64,000 bases of DNA from Rapana venosa. Taxonomy: Eukaryota; Mollusca; Gastropoda; Neogastropoda; Muricidae. Position numbers and translations under genes: made by a program. Shown piece by piece: positions 1 to 10,823 of the stretch. The stretch lies in NCBI GenBank assembly GCA_028751875.1, contig CM054155.1:53115548-53179547 (forward strand), written 5' to 3'. The notes below the pieces were generated by a model. It was not told the origin of the DNA. It did no database searches and saw nothing but the letters and a program-made list of their open reading frames with translations. The first letter of the stretch is position 1. Each line of letters begins with the position of its first letter.

Positions 1-371
1 TACTACTACTACTACTAGCATCACTACTTACACTAACAGCTCTACTACTTACACTACTAGCACTACTACTACTAGCACTACTAATACTTCCACTAGCACT
101 GCTACTACTACTTGCACTACTACTACTACTACCAGCACTACTACTACTAGCACTACTACTTGCACTACTAGCACTACTACTACTACTACCAGTTCTACTA
201 CTTACACTAATAGCTCTACTACTTACACTACTAGCACTACCACTACCACTACTAGCACAGCCACAACTAATGCTACTAGCACTACTACTACTACTTGCAC
301 TACTACTATTACTACTACTACTACTGCACTACTTCAACCACTGTTACAAGCACTACTACTACTACTTGTAA

Positions 372-403
<32 letters not shown>

Positions 404-1063
404 ACTACTAGGACTATTGCTAATACTACTACTACTACTACCACTACTACTACTACTACTACTTCTACTACTACTAGCACTACTACTACTTGCACTACTA
501 CTACTAGCCCTACGACTAATACTAGCATAACCACTAGCACAACTATTACCTCTACTACTACTACTAGCACTACTACTACGACTACTAGCACTACTAGTAC
601 TACTAGTAGTACTACTACTACTACTAGCACTACTACTAGTACTACTACTACTACTAGCACTAATACTTGCACTACTACTACTATTAGCACTACTACTGGC
701 ACTACTACTACTACTAGCACTACTACTACTAGCACCACTACTACTACTACCTCTACTAGCATTACTACTACTACTAGCACTACTACTACTACTACTAGCA
801 ATACTACTTCTACTACTACTAGCACTACTACTACTACTATTACTACTAACACTACTACTACTTCTACTACTACTACTACTAGCACTACTACTACTACTAG
901 CACTACTACTACTACTAGCGCTAATGCTACTACAACTACAAGCACTACTACTACTAGCATTACTACTTGCGCTTCTAGCACCACTACTTCTACTTCTACT
1001 ACTAGCACTAGCACTACTATCACTACTACTACTAGCACAACTATAACTACTGCTAATCGCACA

Positions 1064-1094
<31 letters not shown>

Positions 1095-1179
1095 GCATTA
1101 CTACTACCACTACTACTACCTCTTCTACTCCTACTTGCACTACTATTACTTCTACTACCACTAGCACTACTACTTTTAG

Positions 1180-1220
<41 letters not shown>

Positions 1221-1417
1221 GCACTACTACTACTTCTAGCACTACTACTACAATCACTATTACTACAACTACTACTACTACTACTAGCACTACTACTACT
1301 TCTAGCACTACTAGCACTACTACTAGTTCTACTACTTACACTAATAGCCTACTACTTACACTACTACACTACTACCTACTACTACTACAACCAATACTAC
1401 TACCACTACTAGCACTT

Positions 1418-1472
<55 letters not shown>

Positions 1473-1746
1473 AATATCCTAGCATTATTACTACTACTAG
1501 CACTACTTCTACTATTACTACTAACATTACAACTACAACTACTTTTACTACTAGCACTAGCACTACTACTACTACTACTAGCACAACTACAACTACTGCT
1601 ACTGGCACTACTACTACTACTACTACTTGCACTACTACTACTACTAGCACTACTACAACAACTGCTACTAGCACTACTACTACTACTACTTGCAAACTAC
1701 TACTACTACTACTACGACTACTACTACTACTACTACTAGCACAAAA

Positions 1747-1784
<38 letters not shown>

Positions 1785-1857
1785 ATACCACTACTACTAC
1801 TACTACTATTACTAGCACTACAACTACTAGCACTACTACTACTACAAGCACTACTAC
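1..1857. repeat. Degenerate (ACT)n trinucleotide array
   Basis: Almost uninterrupted ACT/TAC triplets with scattered AGC, TGC, TCT and ATT variants, often as short runs of ACT separated by one AGC. Triplet phase is kept over long stretches, so the minus strand reads as long Val/Leu-only open frames; these are a by-product of the repeat. There is no start context, domain or compositional sign of a gene. The array resumes at 3080 beyond an inserted LINE. Confidence 0.95.
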
Positions 1858-3079
1858 TTCTTCTTCTTCTTCTTCAAGTGTCCGGTCTGGTCCTGCAGAC
1901 ATAGACGATCATGGCTCTCCATTCTTCCCTGTTCTCGGTCCCTGTCATGAGCTCATTGTTGGTGCCCTCTTTATTCGTTGCGAATTTGTTTAAGCTGTCT
2001 GTGAATTTTGTGCGTTGTCTTCCTCTGCTCTTGTTTTCACAGATTTTGCCACTCCATAACAGTTTCTCTAGTCCGTCAGCCCTGATTATATGGCCGAAAA
2101 ATTTGAGCTGTCTTTCTCTAATGGTGTTGAGAAGGGATCTCTTGTACCCAGCCTTTTCCATTACTTCTGCATTAGTTTTTCTTTTTGTCCATGAGATTTT
2201 CATGATTCTCCGGATGAACCACATTTCCACTGCTTCTAGTCGCTGTTCTGTGTCCTTGGCTAGGGTCCAGCACTCACATCCGTACAGAAGAATGGACCAT
2301 ACGTAGGCTCTCAAAACATGGATCTTTGTCTTGAGGCTTATCTTACTGTTGGTAAAAATGCATTTCATGTTGTTAAAAGTTGCCTTAGATTGACCGATTC
2401 TCTTCTTGATTTCTGTGTCACACTTGCGTCCGGGGTGATAGTACAACCAAGGTATTTAAAGGTGTTTACTTGTCTGATTCTCTCTCCTTTACAGGCTATG
2501 TTGCATTGTGGTATAACAGCTTTTTTCGAGATCACCATGCATTCTGTCTTCTTTGCATTGAGCTGTAATCCTTTCTTTTCGCTTTCGTCTGTTACTGTTG
2601 TTAAAATCTTTTGCAGTTTTTCTTCAGAGTCGGCGATAAGGACTGTGTCATCTACATATCTCAGGTTGTTGATGTTGTGGCCACCTACACTAATTCCCTC
2701 ATGACTCTCAATATTTCGTAGAATTATTTCACTTTATACATTAAATAAATCAGGCGAGAACACACAGCCCTGCTCACAACCCCTGCAGATTGGTCTATAT
2801 TGACTGATGTCATTGTCGACTCTAATGGCTGCCTCCTGTTCCCAATATATGTTTCTGAGGACTCGAAGATCTTTCCCGTCGATGTATAGCCCTGCCAGAA
2901 TATCAAACAAGTCGGAGTGTCGTACTTTGTCGAACGCTTTTGAGTAGTCAATGATGCAGAGGTACAGGTCTTTCTGGACCTCGATGGATCTTTTCATGAG
3001 AGTTTTCAATGCGAAGATTGCATTTCTGGTGCCTTTGTCTGCCATGAATCCAAATTGCGTTTCTGATATTTCTGATAGC
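1858..3079 (-). mobile_element. LINE-G: 5'-truncated non-LTR retrotransposon, RT and C-terminus
   Basis: Minus-strand pieces encode the end of a LINE ORF2. From 3079 downward there is RT palm sequence with FGFMADKGTRNAI, then IIDYSKAFDKV (motif A), and GCEQGCVFSPDLFNV in the position of motif B. From 2446 to 1874 an open frame of 190 codons holds the C-terminal region, with LLYGCECWTLAKDTEQRLE and FIRRIMKISWT. The frames are broken between these parts. The 3' end (low coordinate) runs into a (GAA)n tail at about 1858-1875, then the ACT array. The 5' end stops abruptly inside the RT domain, as in target-primed reverse transcription. The family is of the RTE/Proto2-like sort; clade assignment is from memory of motifs. 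Confidence 0.85.
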
Positions 3080-3092
3080 ATTACTACTACCT

Positions 3093-3158
<66 letters not shown>

Positions 3159-3372
3159 GCAATACTACTACTACTACACTACTACTACTACTACTAGCAC
3201 TACTACTACTACTAGCACTACTACTACTACTAGCACTACTACTACTACTACCACTACTGCTACTTGCATTACTACTACTACTACTACTACTACTACTAAC
3301 TACTACTACTACTACTACCTACTAGCATTACTACTACTACTACTACTACTAGCTCTACTACTACTACTACTA
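3080..3372. repeat. Second block of (ACT)n array
   Basis: Same triplet and orientation as 1-1857, so LINE-G looks inserted into a pre-existing array. It ends where an AAT-rich SINE tail begins. Confidence 0.9.
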
Positions 3373-3642
3373 ATAATAATGTATGGAATTTATGTAGCGC
3401 TGAATCTTGTAAAGCAACAAATCAAAGCGCTCAGATTTTATTTCATACCACTTTAAGTCACGGCAGATTTCTCTCCGTGAAATTTGGGCTGCTCTCCCCG
3501 GGGAGAGCGGGAGAACGCGTCGTCACTTAGCGCTGCGCCACCCTTTCACCCTTTTTTTTTTTTCTGCAGCTGTATTTGTTTTCCCCATCAGAGTGGCTTT
3601 TTTCTAAGAATTTTGCCGGAAAAAAACTCTCTTTTTGGGGGG
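3373..3642 (-). mobile_element. SINE, minus orientation, truncated by assembly gap
   Basis: Read on the minus strand, this ends with CTCTCCCCGGGGAGAGCAGCC, then the ATTCAGCGCTACATAAATTC tail and a short ATT run. The tail matches the SINE at 16113-16554 and the LINE-A 3' end. The body with the CTCTCCC/GGGAGAG palindrome resembles widespread mollusc SINE cores (recollection, not searched). The 5' part is lost in the N gap. Confidence 0.75.
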
Positions 3643-4142
3643 NNNNNNNNNNNNNNNNNNNNNNNNNNNNNNNNNNNNNNNNNNNNNNNNNNNNNNNNNN
3701 NNNNNNNNNNNNNNNNNNNNNNNNNNNNNNNNNNNNNNNNNNNNNNNNNNNNNNNNNNNNNNNNNNNNNNNNNNNNNNNNNNNNNNNNNNNNNNNNNNNN
3801 NNNNNNNNNNNNNNNNNNNNNNNNNNNNNNNNNNNNNNNNNNNNNNNNNNNNNNNNNNNNNNNNNNNNNNNNNNNNNNNNNNNNNNNNNNNNNNNNNNNN
3901 NNNNNNNNNNNNNNNNNNNNNNNNNNNNNNNNNNNNNNNNNNNNNNNNNNNNNNNNNNNNNNNNNNNNNNNNNNNNNNNNNNNNNNNNNNNNNNNNNNNN
4001 NNNNNNNNNNNNNNNNNNNNNNNNNNNNNNNNNNNNNNNNNNNNNNNNNNNNNNNNNNNNNNNNNNNNNNNNNNNNNNNNNNNNNNNNNNNNNNNNNNNN
4101 NNNNNNNNNNNNNNNNNNNNNNNNNNNNNNNNNNNNNNNNNN
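3643..4142. other. Assembly gap, 500 N
   Basis: Exactly 500 N, a conventional placeholder length, so the true distance is unknown. Open frames spanning it are meaningless. Confidence 0.99.
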
Positions 4143-4450
4143 AAAATCAGAAAAAAGTCGGGATGATGCAGATGGCGATTCTGTTAAAAAATAGGAAGCA
4201 AAGATGGGAACTACGGGGGAAACAATCTAGATTGGATAAAGGTTGTCTTAAGGCTAGATTAAAAGTATGAAATGTACGTTTTCGGTAAAGTGAATGAGGG
4301 AAGTCATTCCAGATAGATGGACCAAAAGTTAAATAGAGAAGGAATGAAAGCCAATGGTGGACTGTTTGAATCTGGGTGTTTGAAAGAATAAGGTATCTGC
4401 AGCAGAACGGAGGAAGCAAGATGGTGTGTGTGCTTTACCACTTGCCATCG
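4143..4450 (-). mobile_element. LINE-A 3' fragment
   Basis: The minus strand encodes the end of a CR1/L2-type ORF: FGPSIWNDFPHSLYRKRTFHTF. This is the usual 'W-N-x-L/F-P ... F-K' terminus of such elements. Closely similar sequence lies at 47166-47515. The downstream part is hidden by the N gap. Confidence 0.8.
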
Positions 4451-5193
4451 AGATAATAATAAAAAATTAATAATAAAATAATTAAAAATAATAAAAAATT
4501 AATAATAAAAATTTATAATAATAATAATAAAAATTTAAATAATAACATATGGAATTATATAGCGCTGATTTTTTGTAAAAACAAACAAATCGAAGCGCTT
4601 GTACTCAATCATTTTACAGGCATGCAACTCCCCTTAAACATAATGAACAAAAATTTTCAAATCCATGCGCGCGCAGTATGCACGCATGCACACACCCCAC
4701 ACGCACACACACACACACAAAACACACACACACACAACACACACACACACACACACACAAAACCACCCCACCCCACTCGGAACACACTTAGAAGGTGAAA
4801 GATGCTGTTGAAAATTAGGGACAGATTTTGTGGGGGGAAAGTTTTCAGGTAGGAAATAAGTGTGTTTTGAGGCGGATTTGAAGTATCAAGTGAAGGCTTT
4901 TGGCGAAGTGAAAGAGGGAGGTCATTCCAGGTGGATGGACCAAAAACCCAGAGAAGGAGCAAACGGCCAACAGTGGTTTGTTTGAATCTGGGTGTTCGAA
5001 AGCAAAAAGTATCTGCGGCTTAACAAAGGGGAAGGGGATGGAGTGTACAGATGAAGACAGTTACAGAGATAAGAGGGTGCAGATTTGTGGACTTTTTGAA
5101 ACAGAGGGTATGGTTTTATACCCAGTCTTTGTGAGACAGGCAGCCAGTGAAGATATTGCAGAAGAGGAGTGATGTGTTCAGATTTTTTCTTTC

Positions 5194-5740
5194 TTAGGAC
5201 CAGTCGAGCTGCAAAGTTTTGTATGCTTGAAGAGAGTGGATAGATGATGCTGGTAGGTCAGCCAAATGAGAATTACAGTAGTCTAAACGTGAAAGAATGA
5301 GAGATGTGACAAGCTTGGAAGTTGCATCAGTGGACAGATACTTGTAATTGATAGTAGCAAGACTGGCAGGTGTGGGTGATGAATTTTTTCCTAAATACTT
5401 CACAGAGTTGGACAAAGGAACTGACGTATTGCCGAATTCTATTGAAGTTTTTGAGATAGAGGAAAGTTTATGTTGGGTCCCTATGGGCATGGCTTCGGTT
5501 TTATCGGCATTAAGTTGTAACTTGTTCTGAGTCATCCAGTTTTGACTGTCTTGAAGGCAGTGGAACATATTGTCGGGAGGAAGGCAATTTTTCAACAGTA
5601 TCACTGCACTGAAGCTGAGTGTCATCGGCATAGAAATGATGATCAATATAGTGGTTGTTTATTATATGTGAGAGTGGAGCAGTGTAGAAAGTAAAGAGAA
5701 CAGGGCCCAGGACTGATGCCTGCGGGACTCCACATTCCAT
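5194..5740 (-). pseudogene. LINE-A reverse transcriptase palm/thumb remnant
   Basis: Two overlapping minus-strand frames carry RT landmarks: motif B-like CGVPQASVLGPVLF, the catalytic YADDTQLQ (motif C, with YADD aspartates intact) and downstream QLNADKTEAM. A frameshift near 5580 separates them. The function would be target-primed reverse transcription of LINE-A RNA, and probably of SINE RNA with the same 3' end. The paralogues at 43870-44070 and 46460-46950 show the same order. Confidence 0.8.
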
Positions 5741-5833
5741 TTTGACAGGTTTCTATTGAATTTTGTTTACAATAACTTTCTGGAACCGGTCTGTGAGGTA
5801 TGAAGTAAACCAGGTGAGGGCTGTGCCGTTAAT

Positions 5834-6135
5834 AGGTAAAGGAAAGGTAAAGGAGTCCCATAACCTATAAGGTCGTAGGGGAGCGAGGCGTCAGAGACCT
5901 CACTTCTCTAGGGCCAGCATATTGAGGGCGGCCCCCATCTCCTCTCCCTCGCTGTTTTACCTTCCCTGACCCTAAAGAGGGCAGGTTCCCATTTACAGCT
6001 GGGTGAACTGGGGGACTGTACTGAAGCCAAGGCGCGCAAACGGTCACCCATCCAACTGGTAACCACGCTCGACGCTGCTTAACTTGGCTGGGGATAAGCG
6101 AGTGCTCCGACCACTGAGCTATCCCGTCCCCTCCC
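5834..6135 (-). mobile_element. Chimeric tRNA/5S rRNA SINE with 11-bp target duplication
   Basis: Inserted in LINE-A between two copies of GTGCCGTTAAT (5823-5833 and 6136-6146); the paralogue near 44140 has this site once. On the minus strand the head contains TAGCTCAGTGG (plus 6111-6121), a perfect tRNA A-box match. A 45-nt stretch follows (plus 6041-6085) that, by my hand alignment, matches vertebrate-type 5S rRNA at 37 of 45 positions, including TGGATGGGTGACCG over the box C region. The 3' end has TTTACCT-type short repeats (plus 5834-5860). Length is about 302 bp and it looks complete. It could be a known mollusc SINE family; I cannot check. Confidence 0.85.
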
Positions 6136-7089
6136 GTGCCGTTAATACCAAACGTATTTTAGAGGCGAGAAAGAAGAATTGAGTGATCTATGGTATCAAA
6201 GGCTGCAGATAAGTCAAGAAGAGTGAGGAGGGAGATTTTTTCTGCATCAGAAGCAAGTAGAAGTGTATCTAAAGTGTGGACTAGGGTGGCTTCGGTGCTG
6301 TGGTTGGGGCGATAGGCAAATTGAAAAGTGGGAAGGAGATCATTGGAATGAAGGTGACCATTGAGCCGTTTGAGAACAACTTTGTCTAGTACTTAAGAGA
6401 CAAAGGGTAAGTTTGAGACAGGCCTTGTTCTTCGAATGTTGGGTTCGAGGTTGTGCTTTTTAGTAGAGGTGTGACTATTGCTGTTTTAAGAGCTGATGAA
6501 AAATTTCCTGACAAAAAGAGATGGGTTTTACTATTTTAGTGATGATAGGTACAAGTTGTGGAAGGCATTGTGAAAAACAGGGGGCAGGTATGGGTTCAAG
6601 GTCGCATGATTTTATAGTCATTTCCTTTAAAATTTGTCATGATTTTTTTTTCACTTGTGGATGGAAGGAAAAGAGAGGATTTGCCAGTGAACTGGGGATG
6701 AGGAGGGCGCAGGCTGGAATTGAGTTGATCCGTCTGGAGCGTATGTTTTGAACTTTGTCTGAAAAGAAGCAGAAAATATGTATGGAAGTTCGAAGGCTTT
6801 TGGGTGTTAGGCAGAGGAATTGTTTTTGCAGACCCAAAGGAAATTTTTGAGGGTGAGGGAAAAAAGAGATTTTATGGATGTAGCACAGAGAACTTGGGAA
6901 GAGTAGTAGTCTGTCTTTGCTGAATGGATTAAGAAGTTTGACTTTGTTTATATGTTTTCGGAAAAAACTGTTTGTTGATTTCGGTTTTGACTTCCCCCCA
7001 CTGTCGTTCTAGTTGCCAGCGTTTGGGTTCGCTATCAAGATGTCTTGGTTATACCATGGCGTAAAAGGGTCTGTCCAGGGAGGAGATGG

Positions 7090-8062
7090 TCAGTAGGGGC
7101 GCATGCTCATCAAGCAGTTGGTGGAGAATAGTGTTATAGTGATCAGAGGGTCAGTGTGGTCAGAGGTTTGTGAAAAACGTTCGGAAGCTTGTGAAGAGAA
7201 GATAAGAATGTCTAAGCCTTTTAAAATTGCCACGAGTAACATATTTCTCTTTCTGACAGGTTTTGTGGGTGTTAAGATGGAAAAGAATGGCGGAATGATC
7301 AGAATGCAGTTCGTCGGTGACGAAACAGATTTTGACAAGATTAAATGAAGCATAGGTAATCAGCCAGTCTAAAATATGACCAGATCTGTGCGTTGCTTCG
7401 TTTACCAGTTGAGAGAGAGAGGGAATGGTTGGACAGAGAAAGAGAAAGACGTTCGACATCTGGAGAAGACTGGTTGTCGAAATGGAAGTTGAAGTCACCA
7501 GGAATGATAAGTTTAGTGGGAGAGAGGCTGTAGTGGTCGAGGAGTGACTGGAATTCTTGGTGAAAAAGAGAATATGTTACGTTGTTTTTAGGCTGGGAGT
7601 TGGACAGTAAAGGCAGCAGATAGTAATAGAGTGGCCAGGTAGGTTGAGATTGATTTCGCAAACTTCAAAAGATTCATGTGAGAATTGAAGGTTGTGACTG
7701 AAAGAAAGAGATGGTTCCAATATGTCTTTGAGAATGATGGCAATCCCACCTCCTCGATAGAGTGGGGGAAAAGAAATAGTTTTATATCCAGGAGGAGTCA
7801 GCTGGTTTATTTTTGGCTCATGGCCATGTGGTTTAAGTCAAGTTTTGGTGAGGAAGGTTAAGTCAATGTTTTTTTCAGAGATGAAATCAGAAATGTAGTC
7901 GGCTTTCCATTTTTGGAAAACAGGGCTGCACTTTAACAAACAAACTTGAAGGAGATCTGAAGGAGGTGGAGAGGTTGAAGATGAAAGTGGTGAGTTTGGA
8001 CAAGCACCAGAGGAAGAGGACAAAGGCGATGATGGAAATCCGGCTAGCGGAAGAACAGACAA
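7090..8062 (-). pseudogene. LINE-A apurinic-like endonuclease remnant
   Basis: Minus-strand fragments hold an AP-endonuclease-like domain in broken frames. KNIDLTFLTKT appears near 7840 (the usual 'D-x-x-x-x-T-E-T' region). LIIPGDFNFHFDN near 7510 is the GDFN motif of the LINE endonuclease, and NLVKICFVTDELHSDHSAI near 7300 is the SDH motif. Similar sequence at 45150-45422 confirms the repeat. Confidence 0.75.
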
Positions 8063-8510
8063 GAGTTAGGATGGTGAATCAGGAGTAGAAGATTATGAAA
8101 GAACTGTGCTAATCAGGGGATTCGGTATTTGAAACACATCATGATATACATCATCATCATCATCAGAACAAATAACATTTTCAGAGTCACAAACAACAGA
8201 ACAATCAAAAGCTGATGGGGGCGGGTGGATGGCAGCATGTGAAAGAAGCATTGTCAGGGGTAACAGAAGAGGTGGGGGAGACAGGGAGAGGGAAGCCCAC
8301 CACTGGCGATGACGTTGGCCTGCCCTTGTTCCCCTTCTGGTTTTGCAGCCATGCATGCCTAAGTTTGTGATATGCTGCTTAATCTCAGGAGCAAGCGTGT
8401 ACTGTTTTTGACAAATCTCAGGTGCGAGCAAAGCTCTAATGTCTTCCGCTCTCACTGCCATGGTAGTAGAACAACACACACTAGACTTGTTTGATGGGGG
8501 TGGTGTCAGT

Positions 8511-10812
8511 TCGTGAATCATGTGCAATTTGTTGAACGTCAGATTAAAATGGGTCACAAAGACCAGCACAGTCAGGTAAACACAATTCATAAGTCGAATG
8601 GAAATTTTGAACAATTCAAACAAAGATTAAAATTATACATTGAAATATCTCAAAAAGTAGATAATAACAAAGAAAAATGTTCTGACCAAATAACTCAGGG
8701 TGAAAACACAAAAAAGAAGATGTAAAAATTTCTGGAAAGGAAGTAGAAAAACACACACATCCAGCATTCAAACACAGAGCCACACACAGTGCTGCCGACA
8801 GGCGCAAAGGCAGATAAATCTGATCACTTTTGTGCTGAATGTGGAAACCACACATAAAGTAATATCGCATTTAAACATTCATCATCCACTATTGGCTATT
8901 AATGGGGAAAGTGGTAAATTGAACCTAACTCTTAGCTCTTTAGCACAGCAGAATTATTCAACCCTTTCAGATGATATTAAAACACACCTAAGACCTGTTG
9001 ATAATGAAAATGGCATTGTACATATTAATGCTAGAAGTCTAGTCAGAAATTTTGATCTTATAGCAGCAAAAATTCACAGTTGGATGTCATTACTATTTCT
9101 GAAACTTGTCTATCACCAGCACATACCATTAATTCTCTGTCGCTACCAAACTGAGAGGCCACCCAAATGAACCCCATGGTGGTATCGGTAAATATGTAAA
9201 AACTTATTTAGTATGTAAGCCATGGCCAGATTTTTCATGTTGACAACCTAGAGGGAAACTGGCTGAAATTAAATTAGGTAATGAAAGTATTTCGTTTGGG
9301 TTTTTTTTACAGACCTGTGAATGCCTTGTGGTTATTGGCAGTTAATTAAAGAAAGAATACATAAAGCTAACAACACTCTGCTAAACACACAATAATAGGT
9401 GATTTTAATACCAATTTCCTTCTTCTCCATACCTCATCTTCTGGATATCTTAAATCTAATTCCAACTTCACCAGCTCACAGACGCACCTACGACAATAAC
9501 TGAAAACTCTAGAACTTGTTAAGACCTAACTATCACAAGTCACAAACTTTAATTAGATCAGTAGAAATCTTATCAGAAATTTGCAGTGATCATAATGATA
9601 AAAAGTTCAATAGACCCAGACCCTATAAAAGAGTAATCTATGACTATAGCCAACTAGATAATGACAAGTTTTGTAATCTTCTCTCTGATGTTAACTGGAA
9701 TGAGATCATCATTGATAAAACATTAAATAAGAGTACATAATTTTTTACTACTACCTTTTTAAATTTTAAGGAAAAACAATAAAGCCCTCAGGACCAACAT
9801 TATTGACATTAGATTACTTATTTCGCAGGTAATGTTATTTTTTAACCTTTTAGCTTATTATTTAATAGATCGCTTGAGACAAGGATATTTCCAAAACAAT
9901 CGAAGCATGCACATGTTACTCCCTTACCTAAAATGGCCCAAAAGAATCATGTGGTAACTACTGACCTTTCATTACTTCGCTGTTTTGGGACTCGAAAGAT
10001 GTGTCCACAAGCATTATTTATCTTTCTTTAAAAAAAATCCCAATACCTTTTAACCTAACCAGTCTGGATTTATGCAGGGTGATTTCTACAGCAAACCAGC
10101 TTTAAGTATCTATAACTATTTGTGTTCAGATTTGGATATACAGGATAACAACTCAAGCATTTATTTCTGACATTATCTCAAGCCTTTGATCGAGTTATGG
10201 CTACCAAGGTCACCTGGCTAAAAACTCTAAGTCGGTTGGAATTACAGGCAACTTGTTTAAATGGTTAAAGATTTTTGTTTGTCAGATTACCACAGCCATA
10301 GTTATCAGGGAGAAAATGTCTTGTACAAAAAACAGGACAGCTGGCATTCCACAGGGCTCTGGGCATGGACCTTCTTGTTTCTTGGTTTATATTAATGTAT
10401 GTAATTGACATTGTTTCAGATATTACACTTTTTACTGATGACACGTTTATGTCCCATTGTTCTTAAGAAACCCTAATGATGAGGTTGAAAATTTGAATTC
10501 TGATCTTCGAAAAAGTAAATAAATGGGCACAGCTATGGATGTGAAATTTAGTAAAGAGAAACTGAATTAGTGAATTTTGCTAGGGATCAACAAATAGTGT
10601 TAACTTTGAGTCATCTATTACAAGATCTTCTAACCATACAGCTAGGTATTACAATCCAAAACAACTGTAAGCAGGATCAACATGTTCAAAATATTGCAAG
10701 TAAGTTCAACCTACTTAATTCTTGTTTAAGATCATATAAGTATAGGCTGAACAGAAAAAAAAACATTACACACCATGTACAGATCATTTATTTTATCAAT
10801 ATTTGGTTACAG
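8511..10812 (+). mobile_element. LINE-B copy 1, 5' part: CR1/Jockey-like LINE
   Basis: Plus strand. The endonuclease start is HINARSLVRNFDLI near 9020, a GDFN motif (GGTGATTTTAA) near 9397, and SEICSDHNDKKF near 9570. RT sequence follows from about 10060 with a corrupted FDISQAFDQVW motif A near 10170 and a TDDT-type motif C near 10435, all in broken frames. Homology with the uninterrupted copy at 47516 starts at about 8823; whether 8511-8822 is 5' UTR or flank is uncertain. The ORF is cut at 10812 by LINE-C and resumes at 13803. Many indels at 9181-10020 look like unpolished sequence. Confidence 0.85.
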
Positions 10813-10823
10813 TGATATCATTT

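Larger units (their letters stand above)
4451..8510 (-). mobile_element. LINE-A copy 1: CR1/L2-like LINE, degenerate, nearly full length
   Basis: On the minus strand, from high to low coordinate, it holds: a basic N-terminal stretch beginning near 8462 (MAVRAEDIRALL...TRRGTRAGQR); endonuclease pieces at 8062-7090 (LTFLTKT, IIPGDFNFHFDN); RT with VPQASVLGPVLF (motif B) and FHFYADDTQL (motif C) at 5740-5510; QNWMTQNKLQLNADKTEAM at 5646-5194; and a C-terminus FGPSTWNDLPLSLRQKPS near 4940. The 3' UTR carries a CA microsatellite (about 4690-4770), the shared tail ATATAGCGCTGA (plus strand) and AAT-rich repeats at 4451-4535. Frames are broken throughout, so it is dead. A chimeric SINE sits at 5834-6135. 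Confidence 0.88.

Noticed and set aside
334..1902. Long Val/Leu-only open frames on the minus strand
   Set aside because: Direct translation of the ACT triplet array; no start context or non-repeat residues beyond the edges.
1..3372. Regular spacing suggesting a CRISPR-like array
   Set aside because: The repeat is a simple triplet with no spacers, in eukaryotic DNA.
3484..4270. Open frames spanning the N run
   Set aside because: They consist of unknown bases; the gap length is a placeholder.
6041..6085. A 5S rRNA gene
   Set aside because: Only about 45 nt match, without the 5' half, and it lies in a SINE with target duplications.
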